Under the pieces are notes generated by a model. It had not been told where the DNA came from and ran no database searches. It saw only the letters and a list, made by a program, of their open reading frames with translations. From the NCBI RefSeq assembly GCF_029335315.1, contig NZ_JARJLT010000027.1, positions 1 through 33,731 of the forward strand: a stretch of DNA of 33,731 nt, read 5' to 3'. Below are positions 16,852 to 23,403 of this stretch, piece by piece. How positions within the stretch are numbered: the stretch's first letter is position 1; the number at the start of each line of letters is the position of its first letter. Origin of the DNA: Pseudomonas citronellolis (GTDB taxonomy: Bacteria > Pseudomonadota > Gammaproteobacteria > Pseudomonadales > Pseudomonadaceae). The position numbers and the translations under genes were made by a program.

Positions 16852-17712
16852 ATGCTCAAACACTGGCCCCCGCTCAACGCCCTGCGCGGCTTCGAAGCCG
16901 CCGCCCGCCTCGGCAGCTTCCACAAGGCCGCCGAGGAACTGCACCTCACCCAATCGGCCATCAGCCAGCAGATCCGCAGCCTGGAAGGCTTCCTCGAGCA
17001 GCCGCTGTTCCACCGCAGCGGCCGCAGCGTGGCGCTGACCGACGCCGGCTTCGACCTGCTCAGCACCACCCAGTCGCTGCTGCAACAACTGGCCGTGGGC
17101 ATCCGCCGCCTCGACCAGTACCGCAAGCCCAACCAGCTGGTGCTCAACACCACCCCGGCGTTCGCCCGCCACTGGCTGCTGCCGCGCCTGGCGGACTTCC
17201 ACCGGCGCCACCCGCAGGTCGACCTCTGGCTGTTCACCACCGACGAGACGCCCGACCTGACCAGCCAGACCATCGACATCGCCGTGCGCGACGACCTCAG
17301 CGCCCAGGCCGAGTGCAACTACCGCGTGCTGCTGGAAGACCGCCTCTATCCGGCCTGTCACCCGTCCCTGCTGGAACGCCCGGCGAACGAGCGTGGCACC
17401 CTGCACGGCGAGCGCGAAATGGACTGGAGCCACTGGCAGTTGCAGGGCGGCGCCGACGTCGGCCAGCGCAGCCAGGGCCTGAACTTCTCCGACCCCGGCC
17501 TGTTGCTGGACGCCGCCAGCCAGGGCCTGGGCGTCGCCCTGGTCAGCCAGCTGCTGGCCGCCGACGCCCGCGAACGCGGCCTGCTGGTTCCGCTGGCCGA
17601 GCAGAGCGTGCGCGGCCCGAACTGGAGCTGGCTGGTGCATCGCGATAACGACGACGACCCGCTCACCCGCGGCTTCTGCGCCTGGTTGCTGGAAGCGCTG
17701 GCGGTGGGCTGA
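16852..17712 (+). CDS. LysR-family transcriptional regulator (GcvA-like)
   Basis: 286 residues from the ATG at 16852 (MLKHWPPLNALRGFEAAARL). A TTG 33 bases upstream is an alternative, and the ribosome-binding site is weak for both. The N-terminal winged HTH spans about residues 6-65 (SFHKAAEELHLTQSAISQQI, then RSLEGFLEQPLF). The effector domain has the GcvA-subtype features TTPAFARHWLLPRLADFHRRHP and QGLGVALVSQLLAADA. Divergent placement suggests it controls the agmatine operon. In P. aeruginosa the agmatine regulator AguR is a TetR protein, so a LysR regulator here would be a different solution. Confidence 0.9.
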   Translation: MLKHWPPLNALRGFEAAARLGSFHKAAEELHLTQSAISQQIRSLEGFLEQPLFHRSGRSVALTDAGFDLLSTTQSLLQQLAVGIRRLDQYRKPNQLVLNTTPAFARHWLLPRLADFHRRHPQVDLWLFTTDETPDLTSQTIDIAVRDDLSAQAECNYRVLLEDRLYPACHPSLLERPANERGTLHGEREMDWSHWQLQGGADVGQRSQGLNFSDPGLLLDAASQGLGVALVSQLLAADARERGLLVPLAEQSVRGPNWSWLVHRDNDDDPLTRGFCAWLLEALAVG

Positions 17713-17756
17713 CGGAACGCGCCCGCTGGTCTGGTGCGGAAAATCGGGGCTTTACA

Positions 17757-17784
17757 GAAATACTGTATGTTCATACAGTATTTC
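17757..17784. promoter_or_regulatory. SOS (LexA) box
   Basis: The 28-base sequence is a perfect dyad with 13-base arms (GAAATACTGTATG / CATACAGTATTTC) and a TT centre. It contains CTG-TATGTTCATA-CAG, matching the gammaproteobacterial LexA consensus CTG-N10-CAG. It lies 45 bases before the start of the DUF1654-like gene on the plus strand, where it would overlap the promoter. Confidence 0.88.
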
Positions 17785-17829
17785 TCACGAACCCTGTCAG
17801 CCCGGTCCGAGGACCGCAGGAGCCCCGCC

Positions 17830-18051
17830 ATGCACGCCGACACCTACCAGCAGCTCAGCACCCGCGTAAACGCCCTGATCGCCGCGCACGACGTGCGCCA
17901 GCGCCCCGGCCTGACCCTGCAGCGCGACCCCGGCGACGACGCCGGCGCCTGGAATCGCCTGCTCAAGGACCTGCGCGGCACCGACAACCTCACCGTGCTG
18001 CCGCTGCGCGACGGCGCCGTGCGCCTGGCCTGGCACTGCTGGCTGGACTGA
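17830..18051 (+). CDS. Small SOS-controlled protein, DUF1654-like
   Basis: 73 residues from the ATG at 17830, with AGGAG just upstream. The pattern (YQQLSTRVNALI, WNRLLKDLRGTDNLTVLPLRDG, AVRLAW) resembles DUF1654, a small family largely confined to Pseudomonas. This assignment is from memory and not certain. The perfect LexA box 45 bases upstream predicts DNA-damage induction. I recall similar small proteins in the P. aeruginosa LexA regulon. The biochemical function is unknown. Confidence 0.8.
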   Translation: MHADTYQQLSTRVNALIAAHDVRQRPGLTLQRDPGDDAGAWNRLLKDLRGTDNLTVLPLRDGAVRLAWHCWLD

Positions 18052-18058
18052 GCGGCGC

Positions 18059-18265
18059 TCAGCGCCGGCGGCGCAGCCACTCGTCGACCACCTCGCCCAT
18101 GGTCGCCGGCGCGCCGCTGCGCACCCAGGCCATGAACGCCCGGTCGAAACGAAAGCCCTCGCCGCACTGCTCGCGGAGGAAGCGGCGGACGTTCTGGGTG
18201 TTGCGATAACCCGCGTCGAGCGCGGTCTCGCGGGTGATCGGCTGGCTGTGCCAATCGAAGCTCAT
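18059..18265 (-). CDS. DUF6434-type small protein
   Basis: 68 residues starting MSFDWHSQPITRETALDAGY. The segments YRNTQNVRRFLREQCGEGF, FDRAFMAWVRSG and TMGEVVDEW match what I recall of DUF6434, a short basic domain of unknown function often annotated in Pseudomonas, sometimes beside a SAP-like domain. The gene is convergent with the SOS gene and lies 23 bases downstream of the glutamine amidotransferase gene on the same strand, so the two may be co-transcribed. Confidence 0.75.
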   Translation of the reverse strand: MSFDWHSQPITRETALDAGYRNTQNVRRFLREQCGEGFRFDRAFMAWVRSGAPATMGEVVDEWLRRRR

Positions 18266-18288
18266 GGGCGCTCCTTCCGCGTGAATGA

Positions 18289-19086
18289 TCAGCCCGCGCC
18301 CAGCCGCAGCGCGTCGTCGACGAAGCTGCGCAGCAGGCGGGTCGCCTCCGGCGTCTCGCGCAGGCCATCCAGCAGGCCCTGCGGGTCGCGCTGCTCGCGC
18401 CGCAGCGTATCGGCGCGACGGCGGATGCAGGCGGCCAGCAGCTCCGGGGTGAACTCCGGGTGGAACTGGGTGGAGAGCGCGTTGCGCCCGTAGCGCACCA
18501 CCTGGTGCGGGTCATGGTCGGAACGCGCCAGCACCACGGCGCCCGGCGGCAGTTCGAGCACCGTCTGCTCGTGGGTCAGGTGCGCGACGAAACGCGCCGG
18601 CCACTGGCCGAGCAGCGGGTCGTCCTCGGCGGCGGGCAGCAGGTGCACCGTCTCGCAGCCCAGCTCGCGCCCGGCCGGGTGGTAATCCACCCGCCCGCCC
18701 AGGGCGTGGGCCATCAGCTGGTGCCCGTAGCAGACGCCGAACAGCGGCATGTCGATCGCCATCGCCTCGCGAATCCACTGCGCGGTCGCCTCGCTCCAGG
18801 GCAGGCGCTCGCTGACCATCGCCCAGGACCCGGTGATGATCGCCACGCAGCCGGCGTCCGGCGCCGGCAAGGGCTCGCCGTCGAACACCCGAACCACCCG
18901 CAGCGCCTCGGGCGCCAGGCCCAGGGCGGTACGGAACCAGTGTGGAAGGTCGCCGAACGCGGCGCGGATATCCTCGGGCGGGGTGCCGACCTGGAGGATG
19001 AGCAAGGCGGGTGAAGTCAAGGCGCGGTCCGGTTGTGCGGGGAAAGGCCCAAGCCTGCCAGGATGCGCGAGGCGTTCCAAGCCCAT
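18289..19086 (-). CDS. Class I glutamine amidotransferase domain protein
   Basis: 265 residues with the ATG start at 19086. Conserved sequence really begins at SPALLILQVGTPPEDIRAAF, so a TTG at 19020 could be the true start. The class I GATase triad is visible: nucleophile Cys in PLFGVCYGHQLMAHALGG, and His and Glu in STQFHPEFTPELL. Free-standing proteins of this type resemble the C-terminal half of GMP synthase and include gamma-glutamyl-polyamine or gamma-glutamyl-peptide hydrolases and unassigned amidotransferases. The specific substrate cannot be read. Confidence 0.88.
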   Translation of the reverse strand: MGLERLAHPGRLGPFPAQPDRALTSPALLILQVGTPPEDIRAAFGDLPHWFRTALGLAPEALRVVRVFDGEPLPAPDAGCVAIITGSWAMVSERLPWSEATAQWIREAMAIDMPLFGVCYGHQLMAHALGGRVDYHPAGRELGCETVHLLPAAEDDPLLGQWPARFVAHLTHEQTVLELPPGAVVLARSDHDPHQVVRYGRNALSTQFHPEFTPELLAACIRRRADTLRREQRDPQGLLDGLRETPEATRLLRSFVDDALRLGAG

Positions 19087-19205
19087 CGAGGCAGCCGCTT
19101 CTTTTAGATCGCCAAGGAATTAATAAATGAAAATTCAATATTTATGGTTCTAAACCGGACACCGCTAGGCTAGCCCCATCCGAACCGCCGTCCCCAGGAG
19201 TCGCC

Positions 19206-19367
19206 ATGGACCGCACCGACAACGTCATCGACCTCGCTCGCTACCGTAACCGCCGCCAGGCGCGGCGCCTGGCCGAGCTGATGTGGGCGATGTACGCGAG
19301 CCGCGCCGGCCTCGGCGCCGCGCAGTGGGTACAGCAGCAGCGCGACAACGGCATCCGCGAGGCCTGA
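19206..19367 (+). CDS. 53-residue basic protein upstream of an XRE-cupin regulator
   Basis: The ATG at 19206 follows a good AGGAG. The protein opens MDRTDNVIDLARYRNRRQAR and continues ARRLAELMWAMYASRAG and AAQWVQQQRDNGIREA before TGA at 19367. It is rich in Arg, Ala and Gln and probably helical with a basic N-terminal half. The next gene begins one base after the stop, so the pair is very likely translated together. I do not recognise a family. Strong ribosome-binding site, clean codon use and tight coupling support it as a real gene. Confidence 0.65.
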   Translation: MDRTDNVIDLARYRNRRQARRLAELMWAMYASRAGLGAAQWVQQQRDNGIREA

Positions 19368-19368
19368 C

Positions 19369-19995
19369 ATGGGCCTGCCGCTCTCCACCGACGACAGCGC
19401 GGAGGGTTTCGAGGTCGCCCCGGCGGCCGAGGACCCCATCGGCGAGCGCGTCGCCCGCAACCTGCTGCGCCTGCGCGGCAAACGCAACCTCTCGCTCGAC
19501 GGGCTCGCGCGGCTGTCCGGGGTGAGCCGGGCGATGCTCGCGCAGATCGAATCCGGGCGCAGCGTTCCCTCGATCAAGGTGCTGTGCAAGATCGCCCAGG
19601 GCCTGAAAGTCTCGGTGGCGGCCTTCCTCGACGACCGCGCCTTCGACGGCGTGGCGCTGCTGCCGGCGCGCGAGAGCAAGCGCCTGGTCAGCGGCGACGG
19701 CGCCTTCGTCAGCCGCGCGCTGTTCCCCTTCGACGTCTCGCGCCAGGTGGAATTCTACGAACTGCGCCTGGCCGGCCTGGCCATCGAGGAATCCGCCGGC
19801 CACGCCCCCGGCACCCAGGAAAACCTGGTGGTGGCCCAGGGCGTGCTGGAGATCGCGGTCAACCAGGAACGCTTCCTGCTCGGCACCGGCGACTCCATCC
19901 TGTTCTACGCCGACCAGCCGCACAGCTACCGCAACCCGGCCGACAGCGAAGCCGTGGCCTACCTGGTGACCACCTACCCCGAACGCCTGGACTGA
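19369..19995 (+). CDS. XRE-family regulator with C-terminal cupin domain
   Basis: 208 residues. The HTH_3 domain spans about 27-83 (LARLSGVSRAMLAQIESGRS, then VPSIKVLCKIAQGLKVSV). A linker and a cupin_2 sensor domain follow at about 135-205 (APGTQENLVVAQGVLEIAV, LGTGDSILFYADQPHSYRNP). This two-domain plan is that of PuuR- and SutR-like metabolic repressors, where the cupin binds a small ligand. It is coupled to a 53-residue protein upstream and is followed by a bidirectional terminator. Target genes are unknown. Confidence 0.92.
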   Translation: MGLPLSTDDSAEGFEVAPAAEDPIGERVARNLLRLRGKRNLSLDGLARLSGVSRAMLAQIESGRSVPSIKVLCKIAQGLKVSVAAFLDDRAFDGVALLPARESKRLVSGDGAFVSRALFPFDVSRQVEFYELRLAGLAIEESAGHAPGTQENLVVAQGVLEIAVNQERFLLGTGDSILFYADQPHSYRNPADSEAVAYLVTTYPERLD

Positions 19996-20014
19996 GCCCG
20001 GCGCAAAAAACAAA

Positions 20015-20040
20015 GGCCCGGCGGGTTTCCCCGTCGGGCC
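20015..20040. terminator. Bidirectional intrinsic terminator
   Basis: GGCCCGGCGGG-tttc-CCCGTCGGGCC forms a strong stem with one G-T pair. A-rich sequence on the left (aaaaaacaaa) gives a T run for minus-strand transcripts, and TGTTCATTT lies on the right. It would end both the XRE-cupin transcript and the Met-rich gene transcript. Confidence 0.8.
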
Positions 20041-20060
20041 TGTTCATTTCAGCGCCGCGC

Positions 20061-20570
20061 TCAGCAGGTGCAGCACATCATCGGCATGCCGTTGCAGCTC
20101 ATCATCATCGGCATCCCGCATTCCATCATCTTGTTCATCAGCATGCAGCAGTTCTTGAACATCTCCATGTTCATGCCCTGCATCGGCATCATCTTGCACA
20201 TCATGGCGTCGCCCTGCATGGAGCACTCCATCATGCACTTCATCGACGGCATGGGCATGCCCATCATCATCATCGGCATCATGTTGTTCATCATGCCCAT
20301 CATCGGCATCATCGCCATGCCCGACTGGGACATGCACATCATCGACATGTTGCCGCAGTGCATCATCATCGGCATGCCGCAGTTCATCATCATCGCCATC
20401 ATCTCGGCGCTGTTGCGGAACATCGCCGCATCCATGCCCATGGCCGGCATCATCTTGCACATCATGCCGTCGGCCTGCATTTCGCAGGTCATGGTCGCCA
20501 TCATCATCGGCATGCCCATCATCGGCATCATCGGATTGGCGTTCATCGGCATCTGCATGGCGTTCATCAT
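20061..20570 (-). CDS. Extremely methionine- and cysteine-rich protein with two 53-residue modules
   Basis: 169 residues, of which I count 73 Met (43%) and 15 Cys. The start at 20570 has a GGGAG site 8 bases upstream. There is no signal peptide. Two tandem modules at residues 27-79 and 114-166 align without gaps at 32 of 53 positions. Each keeps C-(8)-C spacing, DxMMCKMMP, GM, MFxN and a CGMPMMM-x-C block, and a Met/Pro/Gly/Asn linker joins them. The C-terminus ends MCCTC. Such density of thioether and thiol ligands suggests Cu(I) or other soft-metal binding, or scavenging of oxidants by methionine. I know no named family with this design. The gene is monocistronic between a terminator and a palindrome-rich leader. 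Confidence 0.8.
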   Translation of the reverse strand: MMNAMQMPMNANPMMPMMGMPMMMATMTCEMQADGMMCKMMPAMGMDAAMFRNSAEMMAMMMNCGMPMMMHCGNMSMMCMSQSGMAMMPMMGMMNNMMPMMMMGMPMPSMKCMMECSMQGDAMMCKMMPMQGMNMEMFKNCCMLMNKMMECGMPMMMSCNGMPMMCCTC

Positions 20571-20703
20571 CGTTGGCGCTCCCTGAATCGATTGGAATGA
20601 ATCACTGCGAATGGAGCCGATTCTAGGGCCGCGCCCGGGCCCGGCAAGCTGCCGGCCGAGCGCCGGAATGCTTCGCGCCGCACCGGAAATTCACGCTGTG
20701 GTG

Positions 20704-20759
20704 GCATCGATTTCCGCTATCGCGGCGTGATTTCCGCGATAGCGAAAAGCATCGATTTC
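20704..20759. promoter_or_regulatory. Inverted repeat framed by direct GCATCGATTTC repeats
   Basis: CGCTATCGCGG (20715-20725) and CCGCGATAGCG (20734-20744) are perfect 11-base arms around an 8-base loop. GCATCGATTTC occurs immediately outside on both sides in the same orientation (from 20704 and from 20749). The structure lies about 135-190 bases before the Met-rich gene start and could be an operator or an RNA structure in its leader. Confidence 0.5.
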
Positions 20760-20793
20760 ATGACGGCGGAATCGCCGCGATGAATATCACTTC

Positions 20794-20813
20794 CGGTTAT
20801 TTGCAAATAACCG
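20794..20813. promoter_or_regulatory. Perfect 20-base palindrome
   Basis: CGGTTATTTGCAAATAACCG is a perfect palindrome. It is extended by CACT to the left and AGTG to the right with small gaps, giving a dyad of about 30 bases. It is AT-rich inside GC-rich surroundings, as expected for a dimeric regulator site upstream of the Met-rich gene. Confidence 0.5.
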
Positions 20814-20914
20814 TAGTGAATAAACAATCTAAGTCGCCGGCAGCTTTCCCGAAGCCCGCCCGCCGCCGCGCCGGAAACGCCGCGCGGCGACGGAACAGCG
20901 GGCCGCGCCGCGAC

Positions 20915-21520
20915 TCAGCGCAGCGCCAGGCCCAGCACCTGCTCGGTGCTGAGAATGGCGCCGAAGGTGTCGTCGATGCTGGCCAGGGTGGCACGGTGCA
21001 AGGTGGCGTGATCCACCCCGGCGCCGCTGTCGATATCGCGGGTGGCGCAGGCGTCGTCGACCACCACCACCTCATAGCCCAGCGGCGAGGCGTCACGCGC
21101 GGCGCCGGCCACGCAGGCGTGGGTCATCAGGCCAGCGATGACCAGGGTGTCGATACCGGCGGCGCGCAGGCGCTGGTCGAGGTCGGTGGTGGGAAACACG
21201 CTGACCGAGGTCTTGCGCACCACCTCATGCGTCGGCCCCGGCTGCAGGTCGCGATGGAAATCGCCGCCGACACTGCCCTCGGCGAAGATCGGGCTGTCCG
21301 GCGCATCCACATGCTGCACATGGAAGACCTTGATCCCGGCACGGTCGGCGTGGTCCACCAGCCGCCGGGTATTGCGCAGCGCCCGCTCGCCCTCCGGCAA
21401 CGGCAGCCGCCCGCTGAAGTACTCATTCTGGAAATCAATGACCAGCAGCGCGCTACGCGCCGGGTCCAGACGGGTCGGCGCGGTGGCGCCGCCCAGGGCG
21501 CGAAGAGTCGGGTGATTCAT
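20915..21520 (-). CDS. Isochorismatase-family cysteine hydrolase
   Basis: 201 residues. The triad is placed as D29 in ALLVIDFQNEYFSG, K103 in VVRKTSVSVFP and C136 in AGLMTHACVAGAARDA. The LMTHACV form is the one seen in many nicotinamidase-related hydrolases of Pseudomonas. It differs clearly from the other family member at 7644-8177, so the two are not a recent duplication. Substrate unknown. It is the last gene of the GC-rich part; sequence character changes shortly upstream of its start. Confidence 0.9.
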   Translation of the reverse strand: MNHPTLRALGGATAPTRLDPARSALLVIDFQNEYFSGRLPLPEGERALRNTRRLVDHADRAGIKVFHVQHVDAPDSPIFAEGSVGGDFHRDLQPGPTHEVVRKTSVSVFPTTDLDQRLRAAGIDTLVIAGLMTHACVAGAARDASPLGYEVVVVDDACATRDIDSGAGVDHATLHRATLASIDDTFGAILSTEQVLGLALR

Positions 21521-21805
21521 GGAGCGTCCTCGTTGGGAATTGGCTTCAATGCGCTTCCCGCATGCGCCGGGAAGAACGCCTAGCTTCCCCCAGCGCCGCC
21601 CAGGACGACAGCGCGTGGCGAGACAAGAAACGCTGGATTCGGGCCAATTCCGGATTGGGCATTTGGATGAGGGGTAGGAGCAACAGCCTTACGCGTAGAC
21701 CCCAATCCGCCATTCCCGCGAACGTGGGACGCGGCTCCATCGCGAACAGCGCTTGCGCTGGCCCGAAGGGGAATAACCCAGTGCCTCCCCCTTTGCACCA
21801 ACAAA
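21521..21805. other. Gene-free junction between GC-rich core and AT-rich array
   Basis: No convincing gene; the open frames here lack family resemblance or ribosome-binding sites. Base composition drops from strongly GC-rich to AT-rich near 21,780. No tRNA gene, integrase or att-like direct repeat was seen. This looks like the distal end of the toxin/immunity array rather than an integrated island with a classical attachment site. Confidence 0.55.
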
Positions 21806-22045
21806 TTACTGAACAAGTAACTCTCTTGCCAGCTTTAAAGATTCCAAAAAACCATCCAATGGAACTCGCAAGATGGAATCTTTTAGATCAGCAAACACCT
21901 CAAGCTCAAGACTATCAACCCCCACATCTTTATTTACCTGCGCAACTGGCTCTCCTTTGTACCGAATCTCTGCAGTTAAATTTTTATAGCGCGAATCGCT
22001 ATATCGAACAATTTCAAAATCAGGGTTGCTTTCAAGTATTTTCAT
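21806..22045 (-). CDS. Probable small immunity-like protein, family unknown
   Basis: 79 residues from the ATG at 22045 (MKILESNPDFEIVRYSDSRY); a GTG 9 bases earlier is an alternative. The protein is acidic, with alternating strands (EIVRYSDSRYKNLTAEIRYK) and a C-terminal helix (FLESLKLARELLVQ). I do not recognise a family. Its size, AT-rich composition, strand, and position as the last member of a run of immunity genes separated by the same repeat suggest an orphan immunity gene. No toxin is adjacent. Confidence 0.55.
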   Translation of the reverse strand: MKILESNPDFEIVRYSDSRYKNLTAEIRYKGEPVAQVNKDVGVDSLELEVFADLKDSILRVPLDGFLESLKLARELLVQ

Positions 22046-22176
22046 TTTAATCACTTAATCCACAAACCCAGAGAACGACCCATCACTATTATAGCGAAGC
22101 CCTCGGCCATCGGGGCTCGAATCTCAAGGCCTCCCCGCCCCAAATTTGTGAATGTTGATTTAGGATTATCAAGGGG

Positions 22177-22259
22177 AAAATGGGACATATTTATTTTTCG
22201 CGCTCTAACCCCGACAACTGATCAGCCTTAGAGTAGATAAAATAAATCCGTCCCCTTTT
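22177..22259. repeat. REPIN-like inverted-repeat element, copy 1
   Basis: Member of the AAAAGGGGACAGATTTATTT family, with a diverged left arm (aaaatgggacatatttattt) and a right arm reading AAATAAATCCGTCCCCTTTT. The centre has the shared CAACTGATCAGCCTTAGAGTAG. It separates the 21806-22045 gene from the Imm52-like gene. Confidence 0.8.
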
Positions 22260-22321
22260 CGGTGCTTGTATCAGGCGGAGCATGAGCGGAGGCGATTCGG
22301 GAGGTAAATCGCCTAGGCAAC

Positions 22322-22350
22322 AAAAATCCCAGCTCATTGGCTGGATTTTT
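22322..22350 (-). terminator. Intrinsic terminator after the Imm52-like gene
   Basis: AAATCCCAGC-tcattg-GCTGGATTT forms a stem with one bulged C. On the minus strand it is followed by TTTTTG. It lies 17 bases after the stop of the gene ending at 22367. Confidence 0.6.
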
Positions 22351-22366
22351 TATTGGTGGGATCGTA

Positions 22367-23095
22367 TTAGCCCAGAAAGAAACCTTCAGGGAACAGACTC
22401 TTAAGCTCAGCTCTTTTCTGTGCAAATAGCTGGAAGTCACGAACGATATCTTGAATGTCTTCCGTGACTCTCACCAAGTACCCATCGCCGATCTTTTCAA
22501 TCGGGAAACCGGCCTTGGCGATCCGCTCAGCATCGAACTTCTCAGCAAATTCATCGCCATAGAACATGGCCCAGCCGGCGTTAGGCACATCCGGTTTTAG
22601 CGCCGCATTGAACGAGCCAATCTGAAAGCTATCATTCACCATATGCGGTTCAAGTTCCGGTTCAGTGAAGTAGTGCAACATGCCGAGCTGGGGCGGGAAG
22701 ATTTCACACCAGACTTTGAATAGCTGATACCAATCCACCTTGTCGCTAAAAATAGAGTTCAGAAATATATCTGCCGGCACAATCTGATTTCGAATATTTC
22801 GAGACATATGGCAGATGCGCCCAGAGCACTTAACAGACTTTTTTCTCTTCCAAGCAAAATCGAGAAAGAAATCCGAAAGACTTCCATTAGCACGTATAGA
22901 TGTCTTTTCTGCCCAGAGCCTTTCAGCTTGGCTCTTACCTTCAAAAGGTTCAGTTATCTTGTCCGCATTGTGAGAAATATACTCCGGCGCAAGTAGGCCA
23001 CCATTCAAACATAAAGATTCGAGTAGCTGACTGCCAACATCCCAGCCAACCGTTCCCATCTTGGTTCTTACTGCAATCTGAATATATGGCTTCAT
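22367..23095 (-). CDS. Imm52-like immunity protein (orphan)
   Basis: 242 residues starting MKPYIQIAVRTKMGTVGWDV. The segments LFKVWCEIFPPQLGMLHYFT, AGWAMFYGDEFAEKFDAERI and GFPIEKIGDGYLVRVTEDI fit my recollection of Imm52, the immunity family paired with Tox-REase-5 nucleases (for example PA3908 with TseT in P. aeruginosa). The assignment is moderate. No Tox-REase-5 toxin is in the window: the gene is bounded by repeat elements on both sides, so it is an orphan immunity gene. Its terminator follows directly. Confidence 0.6.
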   Translation of the reverse strand: MKPYIQIAVRTKMGTVGWDVGSQLLESLCLNGGLLAPEYISHNADKITEPFEGKSQAERLWAEKTSIRANGSLSDFFLDFAWKRKKSVKCSGRICHMSRNIRNQIVPADIFLNSIFSDKVDWYQLFKVWCEIFPPQLGMLHYFTEPELEPHMVNDSFQIGSFNAALKPDVPNAGWAMFYGDEFAEKFDAERIAKAGFPIEKIGDGYLVRVTEDIQDIVRDFQLFAQKRAELKSLFPEGFFLG

Positions 23096-23150
23096 GATAT
23101 TAAAATCTCGTCAGCTCGCCAGTGGCTGGGTCGTATCTATAAACATTGAC

Positions 23151-23235
23151 AAAAGGGGACAGATTTATTTATTGCACTCTAATTCTGACCAGCCGATCAG
23201 CTTTAGGGTAGGAAAAATAAATCTGCCCCCTTTTT
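23151..23235. repeat. REPIN-like inverted-repeat element, copy 2
   Basis: Nearly perfect member: left arm AAAAGGGGACAGATTTATTT, centre CTGACCAGCCGATCAGCTTT, right arm AAATAAATCTGCCCCCTTTT. It lies directly upstream of the Imm52-like gene and abuts a transposase-element relic at 23238. Confidence 0.9.
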
Positions 23236-23237
23236 GG

Positions 23238-23366
23238 CCTAGGCATATCAGCAAGCCTTCTATACCCCATCCAGTACATTTGCATGAGATTGCCATGCCT
23301 AGGCTTGCCAGCTGGAGTCTAGCGAGATCCGAAATTAGAGTAGGAAAAATAAATCCGCCCCCTTTT
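23238..23366. mobile_element. Relic of the right end of the RAYT element
   Basis: About 129 bases that match, with scattered substitutions, the segment 28553-28680 of the intact element. They comprise the first codons of the transposase gene, its leader and the right terminal inverted repeat (ccgaaattagagtaggaaaa, then ataaatccgcccccttttc). The rest of the transposase is missing. The open frame that can be drawn across it is not a gene. Confidence 0.85.
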
Positions 23367-23403
23367 CGCTTGTCCCCTTTTCGCCCCTTTTCATCGCAAA
23401 TTT

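Larger units (their letters stand above)
20571..20914. promoter_or_regulatory. Palindrome-rich leader region of the Met-rich gene
   Basis: About 340 bases without a gene. On the minus strand it lies between the isochorismatase-type gene and the Met-rich gene, so it should hold the promoter of the latter. It contains an 11-base-arm dyad at 20715-20744 flanked by direct repeats, and a perfect 20-base palindrome at 20794-20813, listed separately. Confidence 0.6.

Noticed and set aside
20068-20586. Isoleucine/histidine-rich open frame on the plus strand and a microsatellite-like ATC/CAT repeat pattern
   Set aside because: It is the mirror of the Met codons of the minus-strand gene. The minus-strand frame has the ribosome-binding site, module conservation and conserved cysteines, so the plus frame and a simple-repeat explanation were dropped.
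21521-21805. Genomic island integration site (tRNA, integrase or att repeats) at the composition change
   Set aside because: No tRNA, integrase or direct repeat could be seen. The AT-rich part is better explained as the tail of a cdiA locus.
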